From Pezicula radicicola (lineage: Eukaryota > Ascomycota > Leotiomycetes > Helotiales > Dermateaceae): a DNA stretch of 64,000 nt. The notes under the pieces are model-generated. The model saw only the letters and a list, made by a program, of their open reading frames with translations, was not told the DNA's origin and did not search any database. The stretch lies in NCBI GenBank assembly GCA_003008705.1, contig PDUO01000003.1, forward strand, positions 311,891-375,890, written 5' to 3'. Shown here one piece after another: positions 9,960 to 21,982 of the stretch (positions are counted from its first letter, which is position 1; the number at the start of each line of letters is the position of its first letter). A program made the translations under genes and the position numbers.

Positions 9960-11760
9960 CTACATAAACTCCGGATACTCATTAAACAACTCCATTACAT
10001 CCTTATCCGAAAATCGATAACCCTCTCCGCCACCACAACTCTTAATCCCACCATCGTCCCCAACATGATTCCCACAACTCTCCCCTTCCCTCTTACCAAA
10101 GCGTCTCAGAATCTCCGGAACATCAACCGGTTTCTGGTGTCCGTGATCCTTATTTCTTTCCCAACCCTCAGCGCCATACGTAGTAATCTCACCTACAAAC
10201 TCGGGGAATTTATCAAAGAATCGTTGTTCCATACTCCAACAACGCATGTCACGATGATAGCGTTCGAAAAGTGGAGAAATTGTATACGTGTGAGTTGCGG
10301 AATCATAACGATATGTATCGTTGAACGAGAAGGGCCAGCTAAATTTGAAGTGTTGACGGTAATGAACGCTGAAGTCTGAGGTGGCGAAGTAGTAATTGTG
10401 GTGGCGGACGAGACGGTCACGGAGGGCGGGCCAGGGAAAGAAATCGATTGGGATGGGGTGTTGGTTTGTTTTTTGGGAGTTTCTTGGGTTTCGTTGTTAG
10501 TTGTCGAATGGATTTGGCGTTTTGATGTGGGAAATACATACACTGGTCTTTGCCATGCGGGCATTTTCTCTAGGTTGTGTCTTTCTCTGTTGAAATAATA
10601 CTATTTAATCCACTTGTGAGTAATCACAAAATCTAACAGGTTACTCCACATTTTTTAGTGAGGATGGATTTACCTTTAGCAGCAACCAACTTTTGTAAAG
10701 ATTGGCAATCTTGGTAACAGGATCCAAGTCCCAAAATAGTTGCTGGTCCACCTCCTTAAGTATCACGAAAATGGGATTCGCCCTCTCTTGTAAGCTTAAA
10801 GATCCCCATCCGTACTTTACAACCTTGACTAAACCTCCCGATTCAGCTTTATTAGCCATTGCAACTCGCTGTTTGTTAAATTGGAAGATCTTTGCATATA
10901 TGCTGTTTGCCTTCTGCCACAGTTCGCATGGTAAGTATTGTGGTGTTGAGGGCGTAGGTATTGAATTTGTTAGAGGACTTGGTAAGGAATATGGTCTATC
11001 ACCGTGATAGGGAGGAATTTTTGTGTCAACAACGATGGTCTCTTCGTCCCATGAATCACTCCAGTTGAGAATAGATACCGTAGTTTCTGGACTTCCGGGA
11101 AGCCTTTCTAGCGATGTCTCGGAGATGGTGGGTAGAACTTCAATGTCCATATCGCATGGTTCAGCGAGTTCGCTTTCTTCGATTGTCGAACCATTACTAC
11201 TTTGTTCTGGGTCTGTTGGGAGGACTGAGCCTTGTGAAGTAGACACCGAGTCTTTTGAATCAACATGGCCCTCTTGATGCTTCGATAACTCGGACATTAC
11301 CCTCATGCCTGTCCTAGTACTATCATCAGTGAAATCCTCTTGAAAAGCACCCAATAACGAACTCATTTCAATACCTTAACACAATCGAAGACTCTCCTCC
11401 CACATCCAGTCCCTCTGGCCCCGGACCTAGAGCCGACCTAATTCCATCGATGATCTTCCTCAATCGCTCAACTTCCCCTTGTAGTCTTTCCACTTCAAGC
11501 ATCAGTTCTCTGGTTGCTGCATTCCCGTTTTTCTCACTTAAGATCTGAACCATTTGTTCGAGGTGTGCTATATGGGATTTTGTTTTCTCTCGCGATGCGC
11601 GTTGCGCTTTGCGATCAAGAGCACGCTTGCGTTCTCTTTGCTGGGTATCATCATTAGGATTGCGGGCATTGCTTGCTCTTCGTGGTCGTTTGTTGTTAAC
11701 GATCGGAGAACTCGGAACAGTGGATGTGGAGGACGATCTCAGTTGTCGTGTATCCGCCAT
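9960..11760 (-). CDS. bZIP transcription factor with C-terminal DUF3425 domain (524 aa)
   Basis: Four exons on the minus strand: 11375-11760, 10674-11313, 10542-10567 and 9960-10482. Phases close to 525 codons. Residues about 41-105 form a bZIP: basic region ERKRALDRKAQRASREKTK followed by a coiled coil with hydrophobic heptads. The C-terminal half is DUF3425, with the expected landmarks ELWQKANSIYAKIFQFNK, LYKSWLLLK, MPAWQRPV and IDFFPWPALRDRL. The MPAW segment sits in a 26-base microexon bounded by a donor GTATGT intron with CTAAC branch site; without that split the IDFFPW motif is out of frame. DUF3425 bZIPs are nuclear regulators, often of stress or pathway genes. It lies between two glycosyltransferase-like genes. 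Starting at ATG 11760 is preferred over an upstream TTG. Confidence 0.8.
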
Positions 11761-12595
11761 CTTTGATTGCTTCTTTCTAAACAATTTTATAGCCTTAACG
11801 AGTATATCCGCTGACAACTTGTCTTCTCTTTAATCTAGAAGTACTCTCTTCTATGTTCTAGCAAAGGAGATGACCGTAAGATGTTGGTTTGAAATCAACT
11901 AGGACTTCCACGTCTCTCGAGAAATATCTCTCACCGTACAATGCTGTAGTAGCACGGAAATACGTAACCATTTTGGAGCTTCTTCCACCAAACAGGGGCA
12001 GCTTCCCCGCACTTGCTTCAAAGTTTCAGTCAGGTTCCCATTTCCTGGGGGTGGGGGATCGTGGAATAGCAGATAACCATGCAAAATTAGGGGAATCCGG
12101 TACGGATATAATGGTGTTGCTCTACATTGGGCATGGTGACAACCGCTCTTTCCCTCATCGAGTATAGCGAGACTGCCTGACTCGTTGAGGGGTTTAAAAA
12201 GGAGCAGGTTTAGCGAGCTTGACTCGATTACATTGACTCAGTCAAGTCAGTAGGTACATTTTAGAGCATTCACTCGAGAAATACTTCTTGTTGACACTCC
12301 GTATGTATCTTCATAGTATATCTTCAAAAATGCTGAAATAGTTAGGACTTCTTGTTTTTAAAGATTAAGTATAAATAGAAGTCTATTTTAAGTCTAAGCT
12401 TCTTGGCTACCTGTCTGGGACAACACGTGCAGATAAGGTTCGTCATCTCTGTCTCATGTTTCCTGATGTTCCTGTTGGTCATTGTATTCCATGTTGAGCT
12501 CTTTCCTTGCTTCCCTTGGGTCAACTTGTTGCACAGCAACATGTATGCGCTTGACACTCCTTGATATTTAAACCTATAAGACATGCTCAGCTGGC
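11761..12595. other. Divergent intergenic region between the bZIP gene and the RgpF-like gene
   Basis: About 835 bases between two divergently transcribed starts. I see no gene, but it contains AT-rich blocks around 12290-12400 and a CACGTG at 12424-12429 that could serve a bHLH factor. It presumably holds both promoters. Confidence 0.45.
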
Positions 12596-13728
12596 ATGGC
12601 TATCAAAACACGCGTTACTGGAATAGCTACATTGGTGCTAATATGTATGCTCTGGTTAACCTCTCGAGTACGTACCCTACATCTCTTCAATCATACCTAA
12701 TATTGACATTGATGTGTCCATCAGAACAATGCTAGGAACTTGGTAACCTCGACCTCTAAACTGCAGCTACAATCGCAATTGAGTCCCCCGAAGCCAACAG
12801 ATAGGCCATTAATCCTCTACGCCTACAGCGAATCTCCTTCCGCACGCGAGAACCTCGAATTCTTCGTCGCACACGGTTTACATGCTTCAGCAGATTTTAT
12901 ATTCATTTTCAATGGCGAAACAGACGCGCAGCGACTTTTACCCAGCGCGACGAATATTGAATATGTTGGACGAGAGAATAAATGTTGGGATCTAGGCGCT
13001 TATGCGGAGGTTTTGAAGAAGAATGATCGATTGCAGAAGTACAAGCAGTTCATTATGCTGAATGCCAGTATTCGAGGTCCTTTTATGCCCCACTGGGCTG
13101 GAGCGTGCTGGAGCGACAGGTATTTGAGCAAAGTGACGGAAAAGGTGAAGGTTAGTAATTACAAACACTCTTGGGACTAGAGATCAGGCAGAAGAGGATA
13201 TTAACGGAGAAATAGCTGGTTGGAATGACAATGAACTGCTGGCCAAACCCACACGTTCAATCCATGATCTGGGCAACCGACAGCATCGGCCTCAATCTCC
13301 TCCTCCACCCACCTCCGACAACACCCAATCCCAGCAACTGGCTCCCCCGAATGCCAACCATCCCCGGCTATCAAGAAGCAGAAAACGACCCCACATTCCC
13401 CTCGAACATACAAATTGGAATGGATAACTGTCCAGAAACATACTACGAAGCAGTAGCCGTCGAAGTAGGAGCAACATCCATAATCCGTGGTGCAGGTTAT
13501 GAAGTTGATGCAATGCTTGCAAGGTTTCATTCTAAGGAGGAGTATATTGAGAAATGTGACGTTAATAAGAGTGAGGATATGTTGTATGAGAAGGGATATG
13601 AGGGGACTAATATTCATCCGTTTGAAACGATTTTTATTAAGACGAATAGGGACATTGATCCTTTGATGATTGAGCAGTATTCGAAGTGGACGGATGGTGC
13701 TAGATATAGTAGTTATGAATTTTGTTGA
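12596..13728 (+). CDS. RgpF-like (rhamnan synthesis F type) membrane glycosyltransferase (336 aa)
   Basis: Three exons: 12596-12667, 12725-13150 and 13216-13728, closing to 337 codons. The first exon encodes a 24-residue N-terminus that is mostly a membrane anchor (ATLVLICMLWL). The body has PLILYAYSESPSARENLEFF, ADFIFIFNGET, ENKCWDLGAYAEVL, FIMLNASIRGPFMPHW and VGMTMNCWPNPHVQSM. Then comes a Cys-Pro-Glu-Thr segment with EVGATSIIRGAGYEVD, and FHSKEEYIEKC near the end. This set, with the DLGAY and NASIRGP motifs, marks a fungal and algal family distantly related to bacterial RgpF rhamnosyltransferases. A Golgi type II topology is likely. Donor and acceptor sugars are unknown. It is divergent from the bZIP gene and 3 kb from the DUF5672 gene. 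Confidence 0.75.
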
Positions 13729-14308
13729 TGGATGGGATTGTATAAGAGAAGCGACGGACATGAACCAAAAGTTAATAATAGAATAAATTTTTGTTGGATG
13801 GGAAGGTTATTTGGGAAGCAACATATAGGTGGCAATGTGTTTGTATTGTGTTCTGTGTAGAAGCTAGAGTGCTAGAATGGGCCTACTTATAGGGGACGGT
13901 CATATAACTATTCCTATATATTCATTGAATTCAAAAATATTCGTTTTTGTTTAGGAGCAGTGGTGTATTGAGAGGCTTTTAGACTGGGTATTGTGACATT
14001 GCGGTAAGTACACCAATTTGTTGCAATATAATTAGTCAGGATGTTTGGTACTTTGTACGAAGTACTAGGCGTCGAACTTCCTCACCTTGCTCTTGCCGCC
14101 TCAGCTTCCATAGCCTTACCCGCTCCTACCAACATCAATCAAACCTCTGCCCATGCAGGTTTCTCTCCTCTCGTAATATCAAGTTCATGTGCATGTTTGA
14201 CTTTAAACCTCAACTAGTTCTCGCTAAGAGCAGAGTGCGTATAGAATCAGAATATCATAGCATCGTTAACTAATGATTGTCTAGTTAAGCCCCGCCCAAT
14301 CTAGCCTT
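13729..14308. other. Intergenic, nothing recognised
   Basis: Between the converging ends of the RgpF-like gene and the NACHT gene. No repeat or RNA gene recognised. Confidence 0.45.
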
Positions 14309-17264
14309 TTATTTCCTAGAGCGCTCATTCATCTTGTTCCGTCTTTTCCGTTTCCTAGAGAGCGCCTTGGCACTTCCCGGGTGTTTAGTCTCAATTAAAT
14401 GTAAAAGCCGAGCAGATTCATCAGGGTATCTCCAGCTGAAAACATCCTTGATGACAACGGCGACGGAATGAGGCTCTGAATGAGAATGAGTACTTTGATG
14501 TTTTTTTATGATGTTTACAAGGTCCGTATCATAGATTAGTATATCCCAAACATCACACATGTCTTCGTCTGCATGGAAGCAGCATACAGTAGGATCTGCT
14601 CCAAATTGCAGCATTGTTTCGAAGACTTGTATCCAGTAGGGAGATGAAGTAGATTTATTCACCTCCGCTAGAAAATTGAGCTTTGGCCATTGAGCCCATT
14701 CCTTGTAGGTACAGTGAACATAGTGAATGATGCATCTCCAGATGGCGATACCCCTATACAGCACGTTGGCGTCAGTACCAGAGGTAAGAATCTTCTTCAA
14801 GTAGCTAATTTTGTATTCCGGTGAGGGCTCTGGTCCTGCGTTGATGTGTAGGCCCCGGTCCCATGCTAGTGCGTACCCAAGTAATGGCATTCCGGTTTGG
14901 GCCTTGACCCGTGAGATATTAGAAGCAAGTTTATTGTCGAGGTACCATGGCAGGTCGTACGCTATAGCAAAGTTGAGAAAGTCACACTCCCAATCAAGTT
15001 GTATGAAGCCGCGGCGTTTATCATTATTCCACTTTTCGATCCGCTTGTATCCTGTGCCGTTGGTCTGTAAACTGCTCCAGTACGACATGACGCGGTTTAA
15101 CTCGGAAAGAAGTGGAACTTCAACAGAAATGTTCTGTCCCTGAAGTTGCTGTGCTAAAAGAAGAGAGTGGTTTCTAATTGCTCGTTGTGTCGTATACGGG
15201 GTGCTTCTTTTCAGCCTTGCGAGGTCGTACATTAGAAGCCCAAGTAAGGGATCAAAGTCAGTGTTGGATGTGTGGGTCAGTAACTTGTCCCAAATTTGCC
15301 GTCTTTCTATATAATCCTTGACCGTTCGGTGCAGGAACGATATTGGTGGGTAGTCATCATCTTGAGTATGACTCCTGACTTCAGCCATGGATTGGACTTC
15401 AAGAAGTCCCTTTGTACGACTCCTCAGCCGGAGCTCAAATCTTTCGTATCGTGCGTATTTTTCCTCAATCTGATCTTTAGTTTCCGGCTCCTCTTGTATT
15501 TTGGCTTTGATGATATCGCAAAATTTTGCCGAGAACGCACCCTCAAGCGAGGGTATGCTGACTTGTTCTCCGCCATCAGGTAATGAGATTGATGTCCGGA
15601 GAATCTGGAACATTTTTGATGCATCTTCCAAATGGCTAGGGGAAATACTGCGGAGCATGTGGTCATACAGCTCTTCCAAGTCCGGAGGCAACTTGTGAAG
15701 AGTCTTTTGAAGATCGGAAATCTCTTCTCCTTCCGCTAAACCGTTTATGAAAGACTTAACAACAATTTTTACCCATAAGAATACTCCGCTAGCTTTCTGC
15801 TTGATCTCACGAATTAGCTCTTGGGCCGCTACTGGTTCTCTCCGAATAAGCATATCCATCCGTCGATTGCTTTCAAGTCTATCGTGTACGTAGAGATCAA
15901 TGTCGTCTACTGTCAGATCCTGTAGCCTCAGCCGAGGGCAATCCACAAATATATCATCAAATATCGGCCAAGGACGGCTTGAGAGTAGAAATTTGATGTG
16001 AGATGAAGTCGAGAGGTCATTGAAGAATTCTGCAATCTCTCTATGATCGCCCTCATATTCGTCCAGACCATCTATTAAAAAGCAAAGTTTGAATGTTGGT
16101 GACGCCTGCTCGGCCAGTTTCACGAAAGCTTTTTGTAGATTAGGTAAAGTCCAACGGATCAAATCCGCTCTAGAAACGTGAGGCCTCAATATCAAGTCTT
16201 CCCACTTCTCTGGAAATATAACTGGAAGGAGGCTTTTTTCTTTGTCCAGAATATCATAGAGCAATGAACGTAATAACCCAGCTTGTGATCGTTGTTCGAG
16301 CACTCCACTAGCCCAGAAGTAATAACTTATAATTTCAAGGCGAGATCCAGCCGACCAGACACGCAACCAGTGAGCGGTTCTATAGTGTTCTGAGATGAAC
16401 CGCATGAGCGTTGATTTTCCGGAACCTGCCTTTCCTTGGATCCAATATATTCCATTATCTTTATAAAGCCAGTCCGTAAAGCTGTTCCATGGCTTCTTCA
16501 ATTTCACGGGATCATGGAATATCCATTCAAAGGTCTTCCTGTGAGCTTGTGCCAGATTGTCACAGCGATCTCTCATCGTTGGAAACCGAAGGCTTTTTAA
16601 TATTGTTTGTTCAACCTCTTCCCTTATGTTTCCGACAAGGGAGCCCATGAGTTTCTGCATCTCAATTCCTAGCGAAGCGAAGCGTTTGTCCTGCTGTATT
16701 GATAGCAGGTCAACTTGACCTCTGCTCCCAAGAATCAGAAAATGGCATCTACTTATCAAAGCATCTCGCGTCGAAGGTGAGTTGAAACTAATTTAAATAG
16801 GGTAAACCGTACCTCAGAGAAACCACAATGTTTAGATGCAAGTCATCTTTGAACATAGTTAACCTCTTTTGGGTTGCTTCCAGCTCCTCCCTGGACCAGA
16901 CACTTTTCAGTGCCTGCCGAAAGCTCTTCCATTTTCGATGTGGATGGGACCCAGAGACTTTCAACTTATTCAGGCGATCAATTAGTTCTTCCGCAACGGC
17001 AACGCAGCTATCGCAAATTTCTTTGAGGGCTTCATCTTCCCTCACATTCTGGATAGCTCTTGCCCGTTGTTGTGTCTGCACGCGAAGGCTATCTGCCAAG
17101 TTTCGAAGTCGGAGAGACACAGATTCCACTTCCATGTTTTCTGTAAGCGCTCCATGATGTGAAGTTCGAAGTTTATTCCACTTTGAGATCACTTTCGTAC
17201 TGAAATCAACAAATTGGACCACCGTTGCTGCAAGGGATAAGGCTGTGAACGGATCCAGAGGCAT
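14309..17264 (-). CDS. NACHT-domain STAND protein (NLR-like), 964 aa
   Basis: Two exons, 16813-17264 and 14309-16751, with a 61-bp intron starting GTACGG; phases close to 965 codons. The first 150 residues (MPLDPFTALSLAATVVQFVD then helical sequence) match the fungal STAND N-terminal helical domain type. The NACHT NTPase follows: P-loop GKAGSGKST (about residues 257-265), Walker B LCFLIDGLDEYE (about 375), then FLLSSRPWPIFDD. The DUF7791-like region contains ISFLHRTVKDYIERR. The C-terminal 400 residues show no ankyrin, WD or TPR repeat, and the protein ends in a strongly basic stretch (KRKRRNK). Such proteins act in fungal non-self recognition and programmed cell death. The effector and ligand here are not evident. 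The frame is intact. Confidence 0.85.
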
Positions 17265-17924
17265 TGCTTCGTACCCTCGCGGGCCTGCGAATAGTATTAC
17301 GAGATGTGGAGGTCAAAAATAGGGTTTCAATCATTCATACGCTGAAGTAATAGATGTGCAGTACTCGTCAGGTTATATTGAGGAGGTGCGTGAAGTGAAC
17401 TTACAATAATCTGAGCGGGTGAGAAGCACAGGAGGCAATATGGAAACTGCGCCACAGCTAGGCCTCATTATACCTGCCGGTAAGCCCCCCTTTGATAAAG
17501 CCTTGCACGTGATCCCACCAATAAAAGTGCGGTTTGAGAAGGCCTACAGTAGATGAGTTGGTGTAACTTTCTTGTGTGTATCGCTATTGTTTGGTAAGAG
17601 AAGACCTTGCTTGGTAGGTCTGCCTGGTGACTATGAAACACTGATTCGAAGTAGAATAACTCAAGTTTCCCTATTGGTATCTCCTATTCGGTCTGTTACT
17701 GCTCCACATTCTTATTACGTTTTGACTTTGAATTATTAATTACTTGTATTATTTTATTTAATACCTATAATTCTTGAAACGTAAATTTAAGACATAAAGT
17801 AGCCTTCTATCACTTTACTCTATCTAGTCCTGTTTTTGTTAGACGATATAGTTATATATCTTAATAGCTACTTAAATAGCACTACTAATTCTCAAATAAA
17901 AAACTCATTATATTTAATACCGTC
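17265..17924. other. Intergenic, AT-rich toward the right
   Basis: Upstream region of the NACHT gene and downstream region of the MPG-repeat gene. A CACGTG occurs at 17505-17510. No gene recognised; the section 17700-17900 is very AT-rich. Confidence 0.45.
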
Positions 17925-18503
17925 TCAAAGATACCTAATCTCACTCGGAGATGGATGTCTAACAGTCAACCTATCCCCTGGCTTACACTTGAAAATACAC
18001 CTCTGTTCAAATTGCTCTCTTCCCCCGGAATCAAAACTTCCTCTCCCTTTAAAATACCCCTTATCATGATCATCACTCCTAACAAACCCACCCGGCATAT
18101 AATACTGTTCCTCAGAAACCTTAGTATCATTAAACTTCCGTTTCTTGTGAAGTTTCTTCCCTCCAAATGCTCTCTCATCATCAACATCATCACTATCTAT
18201 AAAACCACCCGGCATATCAACTACTTTGAAAAACTCTTTCTTCTGGTGCTTCTTTCTTGATTGTAAGTCGGGGTGTCCAACAGGCCGTCGTTCAACCTTA
18301 AACTCAACCTCTTCAGGCCAAGCACCAGGCATATTAATACTCTTCCTTACGAAGAAGTCTTGAGATGATGCTGTTGGAGGAGGCGCTTTAGTTTTCTTGT
18401 GCTTATGCTTGTGGCTAAAATCTTGAGGTTTTCTTGAGAGGGAGATTCTTATTTGGAGGCGTAGACGACGATTTAGAGCTGCGCGGAGACGTCGGAATGC
18501 CAT
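17925..18503 (-). CDS. Hypothetical protein with a 39-residue periodic MPG motif (192 aa)
   Basis: A single open frame starts at ATG 18503. The first 25 residues are Arg-rich and amphipathic (MAFRRLRAALNRRLRLQIR), resembling a mitochondrial presequence or a nucleic-acid-binding patch; there is no classical signal peptide. The motif Met-Pro-Gly occurs at residues 58, 97 and 136, exactly 39 residues apart: NMPGAWPEE, DMPGGFIDSDD and YMPGGFVRSDD. A fourth, degenerate CKPGD lies near 174. Each is followed by an acidic cluster and preceded by lysine-rich spacers (KKHQKKE, KKLHKKRK). I do not recognise the family. The strict spacing implies internal duplication of a 117-bp unit. The gene is flanked by AT-rich DNA on both sides. 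Confidence 0.6.
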   Translation of the reverse strand: MAFRRLRAALNRRLRLQIRISLSRKPQDFSHKHKHKKTKAPPPTASSQDFFVRKSINMPGAWPEEVEFKVERRPVGHPDLQSRKKHQKKEFFKVVDMPGGFIDSDDVDDERAFGGKKLHKKRKFNDTKVSEEQYYMPGGFVRSDDHDKGYFKGRGSFDSGGREQFEQRCIFKCKPGDRLTVRHPSPSEIRYL

Positions 18504-20630
18504 TTTCTTTTATTCTTTCTTTTCTGAGGGGAGAGGAGAGATGCTTTAGGGTTTCTTGTGCGTAATTATATTAGAATTATAATAATAGGTGATTTGTGAT
18601 GGGTGGCATTTGATGACGATGGGTTTCTTGGGGAGTTATTCTGAGGTGTGGAATTGAAGTTTCCTTCTCTCGTAGACACTGGAAAGGAGGTTGGCTTGTT
18701 TTTATACTTATGGATATCCTCATGGCTTGATCAGTCTATCTTGTAATTGGGACCTATATCAGTTCAGATGTGCGCTATTTACTTGAGTGGCTTAGCTAAA
18801 GTGTATATCTACGCACAGAAGGATTATAAGGGTAGAAAAGAGGTAATTTCGAAGAGAAACATCGCAGTGGTCAGTAGAACAGGACAACAATAGTTTAGAA
18901 CCCTTGATATCTTCTTAGTAAGCACGCGTATTTTTTAGATGTTAGTATCTTGTGTCCAAGCTCTATCGTTATACTCGAGTAGGGTCTAAATAAGCTCTGA
19001 TACTACTACACTAGTCCCTGCTAGTAGAAGCGGACTTTACTTAACAGCACATGATTAGAACCCAAAATAATAATAATGAACTAAGTTATTTAGGAGAAAG
19101 ACTAATTCTTCTAAAAGAAAGTTGGCTCTAAAAAATTTAATCGCCGTGACCCCACAAATTTTTAAAATAAAATGGCTTACTAAACTTGTTCTTACTACCT
19201 AACTCGGCTTCTTAGCACTTAGTAGACGCAAATCCGATAACGTAAAATCAAATACAATTTAAATTCGTATCATTACTACTTCAATAGTAGTAGATCATGA
19301 TTCAACTAACGCAGCTTAAACTGATGATACAGAAGGCATTCCTCTTAAAAGCATTAAAACACCAGCAAAAAAGTAATAATACACCTTTGCAGTATTTTCA
19401 GAGGGATGTCCTAGTAGCCGAATGTGTAATAGATTCTATTTATAGGCAGATTTACTCAATCTATTGTATGCTGTAGTTGCATTGGCTATGTTCCTTAAGT
19501 CTATTTTGTAATATCAGTCAAATCGTTTTCTACCGTACATTCTCCATTTCCGTGTCTCAAAAGGCACCGTAAAAGTGTACTATAAATTAATATCATGATG
19601 TTGATAGGTCTTAATTTCACAGCCATGGAACTGCATTTATGTTAGTTTCCGGAAACTAGTACATAGTGATGTGATCTTAATAGTTCTCCAGTATCACAGA
19701 TAACTTCTAGCTGCTTAATATTTTGAAACTTCTTGGCGACTTGCTTAAACATTGTAAATAAGAAATCGCAAGAAATGACAATGTTCCTTGTAGATATAGG
19801 TGAAGTTGCTCTGATAGGCATACTTTCTACAAATAATACTTTGATATATAGCTTATTGGCGCAACTAGAATACAGTGTTATGGGACCATCTTTAGAATCC
19901 CACGACCAAGACGGGGCTACATGTGGGGGGCTCTGGTTTCAACCAAACGCGCTGCTGAATATCTCTGCCGATAGACCAACATAATTGACCCTCAAGTCCA
20001 TCTCCCCATAGCCCGAATATGTACCGATCTCTAGTCCATGATTGTATATATTGAGCAACTCCTGAGATTGCTACCAATTTGTCTTTCGAGGATGTCAGTT
20101 CAGTACTTGAGTAGGTTGTGACTATCCATGGTCACATAGATCTTGTAATTGTTTTCTCCCCCAGAATGAATCCGTGTAACATAGCAATGTTGGAAGGACT
20201 TGGGGGGAAATGTTTCACAAGCGATCAATTCAGTACACCCAAAATATTTCCTCGATTGTACAGTACGGTGTACTGTTCGTGATGAAAGAAGTTTCTCTTG
20301 GAACCCTTAGCCTCTGTCTCAAATCTAGTAGAAATCCCAATACCTATGCCCTTTTATAACAAGGTAATCTTCTAGCCTGATGATTGGGATTCGGGCTTAG
20401 TGGTCTTGTTATAAAGGTTAAGTGTTCCTTTGATTATGTGACGTAAGGTGTCCGAAGAACATACTAATGTGTTCAGCATGTCATCCACGTGGTAAGAATA
20501 CACGGCTGCAACATATAGTTCCAATATACTCGAGAGTCTATGAGTGTACTTTCCGTACAGAAAGGATAATTATGCATTTTTATACTGATTAAAACAGAAC
20601 TAGTGGCATTGAATTATCTAGATAGCTTGC
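18504..20630. other. Long AT-rich intergenic stretch
   Basis: More than 2 kb without a recognisable gene. Composition is AT-rich with many TA steps (18750-19700), as in old repeat-mutated DNA, but I could not name a transposon. A short perfect hairpin (7-bp arms, 3-base loop) lies at 20260-20276. Confidence 0.45.
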
Positions 20631-21368
20631 CTACAGTGGAAAATAAACGCACATCTCTAACCCATTATGATAAGGTAGAGTCAAATTTCTGAATCCGCTG
20701 CTGGGATTTCTCAAATACTGCAAAAGTTCTTGATACCGATCCGCACCTGAAATAGTATTATCAGCAATGACGACTGCTCCTGGCCTCAATCTCGGCTGAA
20801 CCAATTTCAACGTTGGGAGAGCGAGAGGTGTCCAAACTATACATGTGTTAGGAACGTATGGACAATCTTCATAAGACTTTTACTTACTGTCCAATAAGAG
20901 CATATCAATATCAGGAAGGCCATCTTTCAATGTCTCTAGAAGGTTCCCCTCTCTAAGTTCAATATACGGCTCGACAGAATCCCCAGCCTCTTTCCAATGT
21001 TCCTTGGCCCTCGTAATCTTAGTACTCTCCATCTCTGTAGCAATTACCCTCCCTAGCCCTTGACCTGCAGGACCAATGTTCTGTCCAACAGCAAGTGCTA
21101 AGTAGATTGTACTCACGCCGAAGCTAGTACCAGCTTCAACAATGTTCTTGGCATTCATGATACGTGCAATCTGGTACACAAATTGGCATTTGTCCTGCTC
21201 CAGTGCGATGAACTTATCACGCATGACATCGTCAAATGACTTGCCCTGCGTATCATAAATTTCGTACTTCAGCTGAGATTCTTGCTCTAGAGAGAGCGCG
21301 TGGAGTCGATCAAGGAGTGCGAGGACGTGATCGGGCGCGACGACGGGATTTGGGCCTGGTTGAGCCAT
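20631..21368 (-). CDS. SAM-dependent O-methyltransferase, family 3 (catechol OMT-like), 228 aa
   Basis: Two exons, 20888-21368 and 20631-20836, with a GTAAGT intron; phases close to 229 codons. After an N-terminal helical region with QGKSFDDVMRDKF, the SAM site reads NIVEAGTSFGVSTIYLA. Then come GRVIATEMESTKITRAKEHW (acidic ribose-binding Glu) and LREGNLLETLKDGLPDIDML ending LLLDS, where relatives have the metal-binding Asp. Next are LVQPRLRPGAVVIADNT and the final HNGLEMCVYFPL. The length fits cation-dependent small-molecule O-methyltransferases acting on catechol-like hydroxyls in the cytosol. No biosynthetic gene cluster surrounds it, but an aminotransferase pseudogene is its upstream neighbour. 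ATG 21368 is the first in frame. Confidence 0.85.
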
Positions 21369-21982
21369 GATTGTAAATAGATTATTTGTGTTGATGGATG
21401 TGAACCTTAGACACTAAGTTGCGAAGGAGTCATCTTATAATGTTATATAACTCACACATGTGACCCATTTTAGAGTTATTAGAATACTAAAACCAAAGTC
21501 TGATGTGTCATTGAATGCGGGACCATCTCCGAGGAGCGCCACACCTATCGGAAAATGGCATTTTCCTTCGCAAAGTCCCGACAACTCTGCCTAGCGCGAA
21601 GCAGCACGAATTACGCACTCGCATCAAGCTGCGTCACCGTGACTCATTAATTCTAGCCAGTCCTTGATGATATCAAAATCGACGATTGATTGAATGCGGA
21701 TCAATATAGCAAGTGTAATTCTAGCACCAAATAGGCAATCAAACTACTTGCACAGAAAGAAGGGGACTTAGTAGATCCCATATACACTGAGAAAGCTTTC
21801 AATGGGATTGAGCTTACTAATAAATTTAAGCGACAGACTTCAGTCACTAGTCACTCAAGTAGTTTCTTTAATTTTGAAGTACAATTCCTAACAATACTAC
21901 CTATTAATTGAACCCTTTTCTGAGGAATCGGAAACTTTACCCGTAGCAGATCAGCATTATCGTTATCTTCTCTCTCTAATTC
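21369..21982. other. Intergenic, nothing recognised
   Basis: Upstream region of the O-methyltransferase and downstream flank of the aminotransferase pseudogene. No repeat or RNA gene seen. Confidence 0.45.

Noticed and set aside
10193..10564. Independent small gene on the minus strand
   Set aside because: Only its first nine residues belong to the bZIP gene; the rest reads through an intron and then out of frame with the DUF3425 domain.
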